Source of the DNA: Rodentibacter sp. JRC1
GTDB lineage: Bacteria > Pseudomonadota > Gammaproteobacteria > Enterobacterales > Pasteurellaceae
Length of the DNA: 64,000 nt
Direction: 5' to 3'
Assembly (NCBI RefSeq): GCF_020521555.1
Contig: NZ_BPWA01000001.1
Span: 558,001-622,000 of the forward strand
Shown: in pieces, positions 37,048 to 49,636 of the stretch
Layout: each line of letters starts with the position of its first letter
Position numbering within the stretch: the stretch's first letter is position 1
Notes under the pieces: generated by a model
Told to the model about the DNA's origin: nothing
Database searches by the model: none
What the model saw: only the letters and a program-made list of their open reading frames with translations
Made by a program: the position numbers and the translations under genes

Positions 37048-38300
37048 GATTGTTCCTCCAAAGGAGATTTCTCCATTTGTTTTAACATGGCATAAAAAAC
37101 AAGGGTTAAGAAAAAGTAAAAAAGATTACCTGAATTATGCGTAAAAAAACCTTGGCTTAAACAATAAATCATCACGGAAAGAATATGCACCGTTCCCAAT
37201 GTTGCGAGCAATTTTATATCTGAAGACGAACTGTTTAATCGAAGACTAAATTGACGTAACGGCACAAGTAAAATGCCGAGAAAAGCGATAAATCCGACAA
37301 TACCCCGCTTAGACAAATCATCAAGATACTGGTTATGGGCGTGATCAAATTGTCCGATATTGCCTCTTACCGCTTTTACCTTCACATCCTGCTTACGTTT
37401 TTCTGTCGCACCATCTGCGCCCCAGCCAAAAATCGGTTTTTCTTTTATCATCAAAATTGCGCTTTTCCACATATCAAAACGCAGTCCAAGAGACGTATTG
37501 GCATTGTTCTTTTCATAGTTACTTATATCGGATTGAATGAAAGACAGGCGTTCCATCACCCGGCTATTCGGCATATTCGTTACGCCGGTAATAGCAATAA
37601 CAAATACCGTTGCCAGCACAAAGAAAAAACCTTTTGAAAGTGAATGACGATAAATCCACAACACCACGATAAAGATGATAGGTAACGCTACCCACCCTCC
37701 TCGTGCCGTTGAAAGAATACTCCCCAATATGCCAAAGAGCGAAGCAACAATACAAAGTGCGGTCATTTTACGCTGTGATTTTTGCCAGTAATAAAGCCCA
37801 ATCACTAAACTAAATAGCCCGAATGACATTGAAATATCGCCCGCTTGAATATAGATTGTACGCAAACCATAAGCAGCTTGGCTATGCAAAACAAATTTAT
37901 CGTAAAGGGCAACCAATCCTGCAATGACAGAGCCTAACGGAATTGCATAAATTAACGCACATAGTTTTAACGGCATTCTTAATAAAAGCATTAAGGCCGG
38001 AATTAACAACACGGCTCGACTTGGGTTGTCTAATTCCCTACCTCTTCCGTCATTCATCAATAGTGAAAGCAAAAAAACAGCAAAATAAAAAATATAACTA
38101 TAAATTAACCATTTATCTTCTTTTGATAAATTCCATTTAAATTTCTTAAATAGCCCGTAAACGCCATAACCGATCCCTAATGCAATCAGAAAAAACGGCG
38201 CAATATTATGTCCGCCTTTAAATGCCAAAACGGATAAAAAGAAAAAACTGATACTACAATTAACCAGAAACGGAAGAAGATTTTGTTTAGATATTTGCAT
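37032..38300 (-). CDS. O-antigen ligase family protein (WaaL-like)
   Basis: 422 residues with about twelve helices and a Wzy_C/WaaL periplasmic loop. Within the loop FDHAHNQYLDDLSKRGIVGF, near residue 319, contains the histidine typical of ligases. An upstream arginine-rich part (SLGLRFDMWKSAIL, RKQDVKVKAVRG) lies in the same loop. WaaL joins the finished O-chain to lipid A-core in the periplasm. Its coupling to a heptosyltransferase gene supports LPS. It would complete the wzx-wzy-wzz pathway at the left edge; a Wzy-type polymerase is the alternative. Confidence 0.8.
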   Translation of the reverse strand: MQISKQNLLPFLVNCSISFFFLSVLAFKGGHNIAPFFLIALGIGYGVYGLFKKFKWNLSKEDKWLIYSYIFYFAVFLLSLLMNDGRGRELDNPSRAVLLIPALMLLLRMPLKLCALIYAIPLGSVIAGLVALYDKFVLHSQAAYGLRTIYIQAGDISMSFGLFSLVIGLYYWQKSQRKMTALCIVASLFGILGSILSTARGGWVALPIIFIVVLWIYRHSLSKGFFFVLATVFVIAITGVTNMPNSRVMERLSFIQSDISNYEKNNANTSLGLRFDMWKSAILMIKEKPIFGWGADGATEKRKQDVKVKAVRGNIGQFDHAHNQYLDDLSKRGIVGFIAFLGILLVPLRQFSLRLNSSSSDIKLLATLGTVHILSVMIYCLSQGFFTHNSGNLFYFFLTLVFYAMLKQMEKSPLEEQSWKKS

Positions 38301-38320
38301 AAATAATCACTCGAACAATA

Positions 38321-38345
38321 AAAAAACCGCACTCAAAAGTGCGGT
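38321..38345 (-). terminator. Terminator of fba made of a tight inverted USS pair
   Basis: ACCGCACT (38326-38333) and AGTGCGGT (38338-38345) form an 8-bp perfect stem with a four-base loop. On the minus strand it is followed by a run of seven T. It ends fba before the waaL-like gene. Confidence 0.85.
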
Positions 38346-38369
38346 CGTATTTTATGCTATTTTTGTGGA

Positions 38370-39449
38370 TTATAAAACATCAACACAGTTTAAGTCTTCG
38401 AAAGATTGCTCTAGACGTTTGGACATAGATTCTTCCATTTTGCGCAACCAAACACGTGGATCGTAGTATTTTTTGTTCGGCACATCTTCGCCCTCAGGGT
38501 TACCTAATTGACCTTGAAGATAGGCTTCATTCGCTTTGTAGAAGTTTAAAATACCGTCCCAAGACGCCCATTGTGTATCCGTATCAATGTTCATTTTGAT
38601 AGCACCGTAGCTGATTGCTTCGCGAATTTCTTCACGAGAAGAACCTGAACCGCCGTGGAATACGAAATCAATCGATTTGGCCGGAAGGTTACGTTCTTTA
38701 GAAACGAACTCTTGCGATTCTCCTAAGATAGACGGTTTTAATTTTACATTACCCGGTTTGTAAACGCCATGTACGTTACCGAATGCCGCTGCCACAGTGA
38801 AGCGTGGGCTAACAGGATGTAATTGGTCGTAAACATACAATACATCGGAAGGTTGGGTGTATAAGCGGGATTCATCAACATCAGAATTATCTACACCGTC
38901 TTCTTCACCACCGGTAATGCCGATTTCGATCTCAAGGGTCATACCCATTTTGCTCATACGTGCAAGGTATTCACGGCAGATTGCCATATTTTCTTCCATT
39001 GGCTCTTCAGATAAGTCAATCATATGAGAAGAAAACAGCGGTTTACCGGTTTCGGCAAAATGTTTTTCACCGGCATCAAGTAAGCCGTCAATCCACGGAA
39101 GTAATTTTTTTGCTGCGTGGTCAGTGTGAAGAATAACAGGCACACCGTATTCTGCCGCAAGTGCGTGAACGTGTTTCGCACCTGCAATTGCACCTAAAAC
39201 GTCCGCACGAGCGCCGGAAGCCGGTTTAATACCCTTACCTGCATAGAAAGATGCGCCACCGTTAGAGAATTGAATGATAACCGGTGCTTTTACACGTGCT
39301 GCGGTTTCTAATACTGCATTTACAGAATCAGAACCGACGCAGTTTACCGCCGGAATTGCAAAATTATGTTCTTTTGCATAAGCGAATACTTTTTGAACAT
39401 CATCACCGGTTAACACGCCCGGTTTTACAATATCTAATAATTTAGCCAT
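38370..39449 (-). CDS. fba: Fructose-bisphosphate aldolase, class II
   Basis: 359 residues, matching the E. coli FbaA length. Zinc and substrate motifs are VILHTDHAAKKLLPW near residue 105, EIEIGITGGEEDGVDN near 173, FVFHGGSGSSREEI near 262 and MNIDTDTQWASWDG near 286. Cleaves fructose-1,6-bisphosphate in glycolysis and makes it in gluconeogenesis. Follows pgk after 63 bases on the same strand. Confidence 0.98.
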   Translation of the reverse strand: MAKLLDIVKPGVLTGDDVQKVFAYAKEHNFAIPAVNCVGSDSVNAVLETAARVKAPVIIQFSNGGASFYAGKGIKPASGARADVLGAIAGAKHVHALAAEYGVPVILHTDHAAKKLLPWIDGLLDAGEKHFAETGKPLFSSHMIDLSEEPMEENMAICREYLARMSKMGMTLEIEIGITGGEEDGVDNSDVDESRLYTQPSDVLYVYDQLHPVSPRFTVAAAFGNVHGVYKPGNVKLKPSILGESQEFVSKERNLPAKSIDFVFHGGSGSSREEIREAISYGAIKMNIDTDTQWASWDGILNFYKANEAYLQGQLGNPEGEDVPNKKYYDPRVWLRKMEESMSKRLEQSFEDLNCVDVL

Positions 39450-39512
39450 TTTTATGTTTCCTTTTGAAATATTAAAAATTTTTTAGGTATATGGTGTTTA
39501 ATTTCTACAAAA

Positions 39513-40676
39513 TTAGCCTTTTGCACGTTTTTCAAGAATTTCTACCGCAGGTAATACTTTACCTTCTACGAATTCTAAGAATGCACCGCCACCGGTTGAA
39601 ATGTAAGAAATTTTATCCGCAATACCGAACAGATCGATTGCCGCTAAAGTATCACCACCACCGGCAATAGAAAATGCTTCGCTATTTGCAATGGCGTGAG
39701 AAATAATTTCCGTTCCTTTGCGGAAATTAGGGAACTCAAATACGCCAACCGGACCATTCCATAAAACGGTTTTTGCATTTTTGATAATTTCCGCTAATTG
39801 TTCTGCCGATTTATCACCGATATCGAAGATAGACTCGTCATCTTTTACTTCTGTGACAGATTTTTCGGTTGCCGGCGCATTTTCTGAGAACTCCGTACCA
39901 ACACGAACATCAACCGGAACCGGAATATCGGTACTTGCCGCTAATTCTTTCGCAACCGGAATCAAGTCTTCTTCGTATAAGGATTTACCTACATTATGAC
40001 CTGCTGCAGCAATAAAAGTATTTGCGATACCGCCGCCCACGATAATTTGGTCAGCGATTTTAGAAAGAGAATTTAACACCTCTAATTTTGTTGAAACTTT
40101 AGAACCGCCTACGATTGCCACCATCGGACGAGCCGGTTCTTTTAATGCTTTACCTAATGCGTCTAATTCTGCGGCAAGTAAAGGGCCGGCACAAGCAATC
40201 GGTGCAAATTCCGCCACACCGTAGGTGGAAGCTTGTGCACGGTGAGCCGTACCGAATGCGTCCATCACAAACACATCGCAAAGTGCGGCATATTTTTTAC
40301 CTAATTCAGGATCGTTTTTCTTTTCACCTTTATTGACACGAACATTTTCTAAAACAACGATTTCACCTTCTTTTACTTCTACACCGCCAAGATAATCACG
40401 TTCTAAGCGCACAGGAACACCAAGATGTTCATTCAAATAATCAACAACAGGCTGTAAAGAATCTTCAGGCTTAAATTCACCCTCTGTCGGACGACCTAAA
40501 TGCGAAGTCACCATCACTTTAGCACCTTTCTCAAGCGCCAATTTTAAAGTAGGAATGGTGGCACGAATACGGGCATCGGAAGTCACTTTACCGTCTTTTA
40601 CCGGCACATTAAGATCTGCACGGATAAACACTCGTTTTCCTGCTAAATCCAGGTCGGTCATTTTGATTACTGACAT
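39513..40676 (-). CDS. pgk: Phosphoglycerate kinase
   Basis: 387 residues, same size as E. coli Pgk. N-terminal substrate-binding signature [18 protein letters not shown] is near residue 14 and [10 protein letters not shown] near 57. The C-terminal nucleotide domain has the hinge and loop [13 protein letters not shown] near 190 and [12 protein letters not shown] near 339. Transfers phosphate from 1,3-bisphosphoglycerate to ADP. The pgk-fba pair is the usual gamma-proteobacterial arrangement. Confidence 0.98.
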   Translation of the reverse strand: MSVIKMTDLDLAGKRVFIRADLNVPVKDGKVTSDARIRATIPTLKLALEKGAKVMVTSHLGRPTEGEFKPEDSLQPVVDYLNEHLGVPVRLERDYLGGVEVKEGEIVVLENVRVNKGEKKNDPELGKKYAALCDVFVMDAFGTAHRAQASTYGVAEFAPIACAGPLLAAELDALGKALKEPARPMVAIVGGSKVSTKLEVLNSLSKIADQIIVGGGIANTFIAAAGHNVGKSLYEEDLIPVAKELAASTDIPVPVDVRVGTEFSENAPATEKSVTEVKDDESIFDIGDKSAEQLAEIIKNAKTVLWNGPVGVFEFPNFRKGTEIISHAIANSEAFSIAGGGDTLAAIDLFGIADKISYISTGGGAFLEFVEGKVLPAVEILEKRAKG

Positions 40677-40776
40677 AATCTATCCTCTTTTAGTTAGTTA
40701 AAGTTAAAAATCAAAACCTTGCGTATTATACCTAGATCTCGCTAGGTTGTAACGATTTAGATCAAAGAAATCCTCA

Positions 40777-41499
40777 TTACCTTTGGCAATCAATCACTTG
40801 CCATTGCTTGTTATAACAGATGAATAATTCATTACGACTTGCGCCAAGATAGGCATTTTTGAGCTGCGGATTATTCTGTTTCATCCAGCGAAATAATTCA
40901 CTTCGGCTTAAATTTTCTTTAGGTAAATTCAACGTGTTAAATAACGTTTGCATTTTGGCAAAATATTGTTCGGCAGAGTCAAAGGCACAGCTACCGTGTT
41001 TCTCCCATTCGCCTTGTAATAATTTTGCCCCCGGCGATATGGTTAAATAATGCTCAATCGTTGATTTTGGCAAAGCGGGCAAATCGCCTTGGCAAAAACG
41101 CGGATGATCCGCAACAGAACGGGCTTTCGCATTTTGTGGCCACAAACCATGTACAACCCAGCCAAAAGAGCGATTAATTCCACATTGATATTGAGAGGAT
41201 GAGGGAAGCCGATCACCATATTTTTCACGTTGCGAATCACAAAATCCGGGCGACCAAGAAAGTACTAACATATAGTAATCCGCTGCAGCCTTGGCATTTT
41301 GACCGATAGAATCATCTCGCATACTTACGTCATAATCGGAAAAAATATCGCCATTTTTGACCGCACTTTTACCGGATTGGGAAGAGATCCTCTGTACGAT
41401 TTGTTTGGAAGAGGAGGATTTTTGCTCTTCGGTAAAATATTGCCAAATACTTAAAGCAGCCAGAGCAATAATGGAAAGTATCGAAACCTGTTTTTTCAT
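40777..41499 (-). CDS. RNase T2-family ribonuclease (RNase I-like), periplasmic
   Basis: 240 residues. N-terminal signal or anchor MKKQVSILSIIALAALSIWQ. Both T2 catalytic blocks are present: CAS1 in GWVVHGLWPQ near residue 112 and CAS2 in GEWEKHGSCAFD near 165, each with its histidine. Paired cysteines suggest disulfides and periplasmic location. Cuts RNA to 2',3'-cyclic nucleotides and may scavenge external RNA. E. coli Rna is the nearest known type. Lies between pgk and a divergent ferredoxin gene. Confidence 0.88.
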   Translation of the reverse strand: MKKQVSILSIIALAALSIWQYFTEEQKSSSSKQIVQRISSQSGKSAVKNGDIFSDYDVSMRDDSIGQNAKAAADYYMLVLSWSPGFCDSQREKYGDRLPSSSQYQCGINRSFGWVVHGLWPQNAKARSVADHPRFCQGDLPALPKSTIEHYLTISPGAKLLQGEWEKHGSCAFDSAEQYFAKMQTLFNTLNLPKENLSRSELFRWMKQNNPQLKNAYLGASRNELFICYNKQWQVIDCQR

Positions 41500-41574
41500 A
41501 AAATCCGCTTATTTTTTGTCAATTTTATATTTGTCGGCTATAATTCGCCGCTTTCTATTTGTTGATACATTTAA

Positions 41575-41844
<270 letters not shown>

Positions 41845-41853
41845 GGTAATCTT

Positions 41854-42018
41854 ATGTTTGCCCGAATGAATAAAACCAAATTAATCAAGATAGCAGTGAT
41901 TTTGATTTATCTGTTCAGCCCTTTCGATATTCTGCCGGAAGCCATACTTGGCCCTTTAGGTTTAGTAGACGATGCGGCGGCGGTTTGGCTGCTGATCAAA
42001 ATATTATTTTCTAAATAA
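41854..42018 (+). CDS. Small DUF1232 (YkvA-like) membrane protein
   Basis: 54 residues. Translation from ATG 41854 begins MFARMNKTKLIKIAVILIYL and continues FSPFDILPEAILGPLGLVDD to LLIKILFSK. The SPFDILPE and LGLVDDAA blocks match the DUF1232 core (sPiDlIPd...GylDDa). It lies nine bases after the ferredoxin stop with TAAGGTAATCTT as ribosome site, so it is likely co-transcribed. One hydrophobic hairpin is expected. The function of this domain is unknown. The stop codon TAA runs into a USS (TAAAGTGCGGT). Confidence 0.75.
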   Translation: MFARMNKTKLIKIAVILIYLFSPFDILPEAILGPLGLVDDAAAVWLLIKILFSK

Positions 42019-42045
42019 AGTGCGGTTGAAATTTGGTGAGAAAAT

Positions 42046-42226
42046 CCGGTATCGTGCAGTTATTTCACAAAAAGAATTTTATATTCAATATTTATTGGAA
42101 GGTAGGGTGCGTTAGCCTTAGGCATAACGCACCTTCCTGTCAATTAATCAATAAGTCTCATTACGGTGCGTTACGGCTTCGCCTAACGCACCCTACAATA
42201 TTTTGTGCAATAGCTACATAATACCG
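42046..42226. repeat. Intergenic repeat, family 1 (copy b, near complete)
   Basis: Left end CCGGTATCGTGCAGTTATTT with CACAAA, then AGAATTTTATATTCAATATT. Two inner arms follow, GTAGGGTGCGTTAGCC near 42102 and GGTGCGTTACGGCTTCGCC near 42166, and the right end TTTGTGCAATAGCTACATAA with TACCG (42201-42225). The outer ends are imperfect inverted repeats and the inner part can fold into two hairpins. It fills the 234-base gap between the DUF1232 gene and yfcZ. Confidence 0.65.
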
Positions 42227-42252
42227 AGAAAATCAACCGCACTTTCATTCGG

Positions 42253-42543
42253 TTACGCAATCTTCATTTGGAAAATCACAAGCTCAGCCTGACAACAAAA
42301 CGTGAATTCCGCCTTTAACAAATATCCGTCTTCCGCTTTGCTAATTTCCGCCTGAACATCACAAGGTTCACTTTCCACCTCGCGAGCTTTTTGGGTAAAA
42401 AAGTCTAATGCAGTTTGCGCCTGTTCCTGCGTATCATAAACATAATTGAGCATTTGTGTACAATCTCGATTATCAAATAATGATTTCATATCAAAAGTAT
42501 TACAGCCGACACATTCAATCGGTTTTTCAGTTTGAATAGCCAT
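42253..42543 (-). CDS. YfcZ/YiiS-family small protein
   Basis: 96 residues resembling E. coli Yfc[21 protein letters not shown] parallels the DNSDCTASY region, and [17 protein letters not shown] parallels EKARSVESEPC. The C-terminus [17 protein letters not shown] parallels FTFACEAEMLIFQL. The N-terminal half has a CVGC pair. Function unknown, soluble. Followed downstream by a family-1 repeat and preceded by a short family-2 repeat. Confidence 0.8.
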   Translation of the reverse strand: MAIQTEKPIECVGCNTFDMKSLFDNRDCTQMLNYVYDTQEQAQTALDFFTQKAREVESEPCDVQAEISKAEDGYLLKAEFTFCCQAELVIFQMKIA

Positions 42544-42559
42544 TTTTCGCTCCTTTATT

Positions 42560-42628
42560 TAGTGAATTAAATTAAAATGGATACAAAGTAGCAAGACGAA
42601 GCTAGACATTTTTAAATTTAATTCACTA
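42560..42628. repeat. Intergenic repeat, family 2 (copy C, shortest, perfect ends)
   Basis: 69 bases bounded by TAGTGAATTAAATT (42560-42573) and its exact inverse AATTTAATTCACTA (42615-42628). The inside (GGATACAAAGTAGCAAGACG) aligns with the first 50 bases of copies A and B. It sits just downstream of trpS. This is the form that best shows the terminal inverted repeats of the family. Confidence 0.75.
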
Positions 42629-42634
42629 TGGTCT

Positions 42635-43639
42635 TTATTTTGCGGCGACAAAGCCGACCGCTTCATACACTTTTGTTAATGTCTCTTGTGCTTTTGCCCG
42701 CGCCTTTGCCGCCCCTTGGCGAAGTACGTCATCAAGTAAAGCTTCATTATTGCGGTATTCGTTGAAACGCTCTTGTAAACCTGCAAGCAAGCTGGAGACT
42801 TCATCCGCCACCGCCGTTTTTAAATGACCGTACATTTTACCTTCAAATTCTTTCTCAAGTTCCGAGACTGGTTTATCGCTTACCGCCGAAAGAATATCTA
42901 ATAAATTCGATACTCCGGCTTTATTTTTTACGTCATAACGTACCACAGGCGGTTCATCGGAATCCGTTACGGCTCGTTTGATTTTTTTCGCCACCGATTT
43001 CGGATCTTCCAAAAGGGTGACAACATTATTGCGATTGTCATCTGATTTTGACATTTTCTTTTCCGGATCTTGTAATGACATAATACGAGCGCCGGCTTTT
43101 CCGATAAAAATTTCCGGAATCGTGAAAACATCACCATAAAGCGCGTTGAAACGGTTTGCAATATCGCGGGTAATTTCCAAATGTTGTTTTTGATCATCGC
43201 CCACCGGTACGCTTTTTGCCTGATAAAGCAAAATATCCGCCGCCATTAACACCGGATAATCAAATAAACCCACATTGATATTTTCTGCATAACGGGTGGA
43301 CTTATCTTTAAACTGGGTCATTCGGCTCATTTCGCCAAAATAAGTATAACAATTTAATACCCAGCCCAATTGTGTGTGTTCAGGCACGTGAGATTGCACG
43401 AAAATCGTCGCTTTGTTCGGATCAATGCCACATGCCAAATAAAGCGCTACCACATCAAGGGTTGCTTTACGAAGTGCGGCGGGATCTTGGCGAACCGTAA
43501 TGGCGTGTAAATCCACCACGCAAAAAATACACTCATAATCATCTTGCATTTTCACCCAGTTACGTAACGCACCTAAATAGTTACCGATGGTCAATTCACC
43601 GGAAGGTTGCACACCGCTAAAAACAATTGGTTTTGTCAT
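42635..43639 (-). CDS. trpS: Tryptophanyl-tRNA synthetase
   Basis: 334 residues, E. coli length. Class I synthetase: [20 protein letters not shown] (residues 8-27) contains the HIGH-equivalent TIGN. The KMSKS loop is [13 protein letters not shown] near 195, and [19 protein letters not shown] near 147 binds tryptophan and adenylate. Charges tRNA-Trp. Divergent from hflD-purB. Confidence 0.98.
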   Translation of the reverse strand: MTKPIVFSGVQPSGELTIGNYLGALRNWVKMQDDYECIFCVVDLHAITVRQDPAALRKATLDVVALYLACGIDPNKATIFVQSHVPEHTQLGWVLNCYTYFGEMSRMTQFKDKSTRYAENINVGLFDYPVLMAADILLYQAKSVPVGDDQKQHLEITRDIANRFNALYGDVFTIPEIFIGKAGARIMSLQDPEKKMSKSDDNRNNVVTLLEDPKSVAKKIKRAVTDSDEPPVVRYDVKNKAGVSNLLDILSAVSDKPVSELEKEFEGKMYGHLKTAVADEVSSLLAGLQERFNEYRNNEALLDDVLRQGAAKARAKAQETLTKVYEAVGFVAAK

Positions 43640-43791
43640 AAGTTGTCCTTTTCATTTTAAAGCAAATTGACGCTATCATATCAAAAGATATAAGCTTTTT
43701 TAATGAGAGAGTTCAAAACAAGCCGTAAAAATGCTATATTGTGAGCCAACCTAACCATTTATTGATCACAATTCTCACGTTGACGCTATCT

Positions 43792-45806
<2,015 letters not shown>

Positions 45807-45818
45807 TTTGAAGGAATG

Positions 45819-45847
45819 AAGTGCGGTTAAAATTGACCGCACTTTTT
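45819..45847 (+). terminator. Terminator of purB made of an inverted USS pair
   Basis: AAGTGCGGT (45819-45827) and ACCGCACTT (45836-45844) with an eight-base loop, followed by T residues. Confidence 0.8.
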
Positions 45848-45866
45848 CTTTTCAAACAATGAATTT

Positions 45867-46094
45867 CAATGGTGGACAACAAGTTGCACCACCCTACTTT
45901 TCACTTTGTGCAACTGATATGGAATACCGTGAATATCGACCGCACTTTGTTTTTTATAAAAATCAAAAACCGGACGAAGAGGTAGGGTGTGTTAGCCAAA
46001 GGCGTAACGCACCGTTAAACCCAAGTTTGGTGCGTTACGGCTTCGCCTAACCGCAACCCTACAGTGATTTGTGCAACTGATACACAATACCGAA
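45867..46094. repeat. Intergenic repeat, family 1 (copy c, apparently one copy beside a fragment)
   Basis: The 460-base gap between purB and eno holds, from 45903, a first right end TTTGTGCAACTGATATGGAA with TACCG. It continues with GTAGGGTGTGTTAGCC near 45983 and GGTGCGTTACGGCTTCGCC near 46029, and then a second right end TTTGTGCAACTGATACACAA with TACCG (46069-46093). CAAGTTGCACCACCCTAC near 45882 looks like a remnant of another copy. Two further USS (near 45939 and 46113) lie in and after it. The last 170 bases should hold the eno promoter, but I could not place it confidently. Confidence 0.6.
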
Positions 46095-46221
46095 AATTCA
46101 AAGCGATTTTTGACCGCACTTTATTTTTTTCATTTAATCGAAAATTAGACGAAGATCAAAGCAAGCGCATTTTTTGCAAGACAAAACAGCAAAATACCTT
46201 TATCATAAGCCCCAATTTTAG

Positions 46222-47577
<1,356 letters not shown>

Positions 47578-47600
47578 TCTTCGCTCGCTAATTAAAACAA

Positions 47601-47633
47601 ACCGCACTTTTGAAAGAAAGTGCGGTATTTTTT
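47601..47633 (+). terminator. Terminator of eno made of an inverted USS pair
   Basis: ACCGCACTTT (47601-47610) and AAAGTGCGGT (47617-47626) form a 10-bp perfect stem with a six-base loop, followed by ATTTTTTT. Confidence 0.88.
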
Positions 47634-47644
47634 TAAGACATTTT

Positions 47645-47815
47645 CGGAATGATGTATCCCCTGCACAAATCATTGTAGGGTGGCGTCAAGCGAAGCCGTA
47701 ACGCATCGTAATGAAATTTATTGATAAAAAGGTGCGTTACGCCTACGGCTAACACCCCCTACCTCAAAATATCGGATATAAAATTCTCTTTGTGCGACTG
47801 ATACATAATAACGGG
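47645..47815. repeat. Intergenic repeat, family 1 (copy d)
   Basis: Left end CGGAATGATGTATCCCCTGC with ACAAA, inner arms GTAGGGTGGCGTCAAGCG near 47682 and GGTGCGTTACGCCTACGGC near 47740. AATATCGGATATAAAATTCT follows, then the right end TTTGTGCGACTGATACATAA with TAACGG. It occupies most of the 316-base space between eno and the next gene. Confidence 0.65.
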
Positions 47816-47893
47816 CGTTTTCACCATTTATAGTGTAAACATTGCAGGACATATCACATACGCCCTTAAAAATTAACTTTATTAGGAAAATCT

Positions 47894-48313
47894 ATGCTCC
47901 ATCTAACCCTTGAAGACGAACTCTTCCTCGGCACACCGAAACAGGTCGGCACTCACTCCACCTTGTATGATCACCTTGCCGTGATGTTTGAAGATGACGG
48001 TGAAACCGGCTATTTTTACGCACTTGATATGCGCCAAAACGGACAACAGATTGTAGATGTACTGCACGTGTATAATGTGGATTCCACCTCAAATCATCAC
48101 GAAGCCCGCAAACTAGAAATCTGCTGGGATGAAAGCGGCTATTTGGCTTTACTCTTAATTAACGGTTATCCGCACGCCGTATTTGATTTTGCCCGTTTAG
48201 TCGGTTATAACAGTAGCAAGTATCCGCAACCGGATTTAATGAGTATGTGGACACGTGAAGAAATAACCAACGACAAAGCCGAGCAATGGCTAGGCATACC
48301 GACCATCAAATAA
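47894..48313 (+). CDS. Conserved protein of unknown function (possibly DUF2251)
   Basis: 139 residues, acidic and soluble with no signal peptide. It begins MLHLTLEDELFLGTPKQVGT and includes VMFEDDGETGYFYALDMRQN near residue 30, ICWDESGYLALLLINGYPHA near 76 and FDFARLVGYNSSKYPQPDL near 97. It looks like an immunity-type or SMI1-like small protein in general shape. From memory it may belong to DUF2251, but I cannot verify this. A TTAGGAAAATCT ribosome site precedes it. Its stop touches the yigB start, so it is part of the same operon. Confidence 0.75.
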   Translation: MLHLTLEDELFLGTPKQVGTHSTLYDHLAVMFEDDGETGYFYALDMRQNGQQIVDVLHVYNVDSTSNHHEARKLEICWDESGYLALLLINGYPHAVFDFARLVGYNSSKYPQPDLMSMWTREEITNDKAEQWLGIPTIK

Positions 48314-49018
48314 ATGAAATTTTATCGAAATTTACACCCCTTCAAAGTGATAAGCTTTGATTTAGATGATACGCTTTACGATAACCGTGAGGTTATAACC
48401 GCTGCGGTTGCACGCTTTATTCAATACGTACAAAATCTCACGCAATGCCCAAGTTTTGGTGAAGAATGGGGGGAATTAAAAGATCAAATTGCACGGAAAA
48501 ATCCTCGCTTAAGCGAAGATGTGACGGAATGGCGAAAAGAAGCACTACGCCAATTTCTAGTCAAAAAAGACAAAAATGCGGAGGAAATTGACCGCACTTT
48601 AACGTTTGCAATGAACGAATTTTTTCATTGGCGACACCGAATTACCGTACCGGAAGAAACGATCAGCGTTTTAAATTCATTGAAAACAGATTATAAACTT
48701 AGCGTGATTACAAACGGAAATGTCGAACCCTCACGTATCGGTTTAACCCAATTTGATCTTATCTTACGTGGCGGCGAGCACGGCAGAGCAAAACCGCACG
48801 AGGATTTATTCCTACAAACCGCGCGTTATTTTAATATTGCTCCGCAAGAAATTTTACACGTAGGCGATAACTTAATCACTGACGTACAGGGGGCGATTCA
48901 AGCCGGTTGCCAAGCAGTATGGATTAATTTATCGGAGAATACGCTTGCCGATTTTTCCGAAGCAACCCTTTTACCCACTTTAGAAATCAATCAATTAACC
49001 GAATTACTTAAGCTATGA
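48314..49018 (+). CDS. yigB: HAD-superfamily phosphatase (YigB-like)
   Basis: 234 residues. HAD motif I is SFDLDDTLYDNREV (residues 14-27) with the two catalytic aspartates. Motif II is SVITNGNVEPSRIG near 131, the lysine lies in RAKPHEDLF near 157, and motif IV is HVGDNLITDVQGAIQAGC near 180. E. coli YigB dephosphorylates FMN and a riboflavin precursor. Begins one base after the preceding stop and overlaps ygiB by four bases (ATGA). A USS lies inside the gene near 48592. Confidence 0.85.
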   Translation: MKFYRNLHPFKVISFDLDDTLYDNREVITAAVARFIQYVQNLTQCPSFGEEWGELKDQIARKNPRLSEDVTEWRKEALRQFLVKKDKNAEEIDRTLTFAMNEFFHWRHRITVPEETISVLNSLKTDYKLSVITNGNVEPSRIGLTQFDLILRGGEHGRAKPHEDLFLQTARYFNIAPQEILHVGDNLITDVQGAIQAGCQAVWINLSENTLADFSEATLLPTLEINQLTELLKL

Positions 49019-49635
49019 AAAAACAAAACCAAATTCTTGTTACGCTTTCCATTGTTGCCTTACTTGGTGGCTGCTCGGAAGAAGAAGTACAACGCGATGT
49101 TTATCATTCCCTTGAAGACTGCCTTGCCGATTGGAAAAAAATCGAACTCTGTGAGGCTGACAAAAACACGGAAAATACACAAACCGCTCCGATTAACGAA
49201 AACCGTCAAACCACGCTATCTCAAAATAGCAATTCCCTCTCAAATTTAGGTTTGCGCAATAACGGAGAGAACGCAAATACCGCCAATCAAGAATGGCAAA
49301 ATGCTCAAAACAACCAACCGAACGGTGGACAAAATACCAATAATGAACCCGCAGCCAATGCGGAAAGCAATGATCCTTCTTTAGGTGCAGCTATCGCCGG
49401 CGGAGTGATGGGGTATATGGCAGCACGTGCAATCAGCAGCTTTTTAGGCCCAAGTTATCATCCGAGCAATCGTGCGGTTTCCACTCCGACAGGACAAGTT
49501 ATCCAACCGCAAACCAACCGCTCTGTCGGCAAACCCATGTTGGTAAAAGGCAAAGCAGGTAGTATGAATAGCAAACCTGTTTCACGTGGTGGTTTCACTG
49601 CGCCGAGTAGTTCAAAACGTAGCAGCGGAGGCTAA
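49015..49635 (+). CDS. ygiB: YgiB-family (DUF1190) lipoprotein
   Basis: 206 residues. Lipoprotein signal MKKQNQILVTLSIVALLGGC gives a lipidated Cys20. QRDVYHSLEDCLADWKKIEL follows, with a cysteine-containing motif typical of DUF1190. Then come an Asn/Gln-rich low-complexity region (about residues 55-115), a small hydrophobic glycine-rich segment (GAAIAGGVMGYMAARAIS) and a Ser/Gly-rich tail. Function unknown, but it is conserved beside ygiC, here one base downstream, so the two probably work together at the envelope. Confidence 0.85.
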   Translation: MKKQNQILVTLSIVALLGGCSEEEVQRDVYHSLEDCLADWKKIELCEADKNTENTQTAPINENRQTTLSQNSNSLSNLGLRNNGENANTANQEWQNAQNNQPNGGQNTNNEPAANAESNDPSLGAAIAGGVMGYMAARAISSFLGPSYHPSNRAVSTPTGQVIQPQTNRSVGKPMLVKGKAGSMNSKPVSRGGFTAPSSSKRSSGG

Positions 49636-49636
49636 A

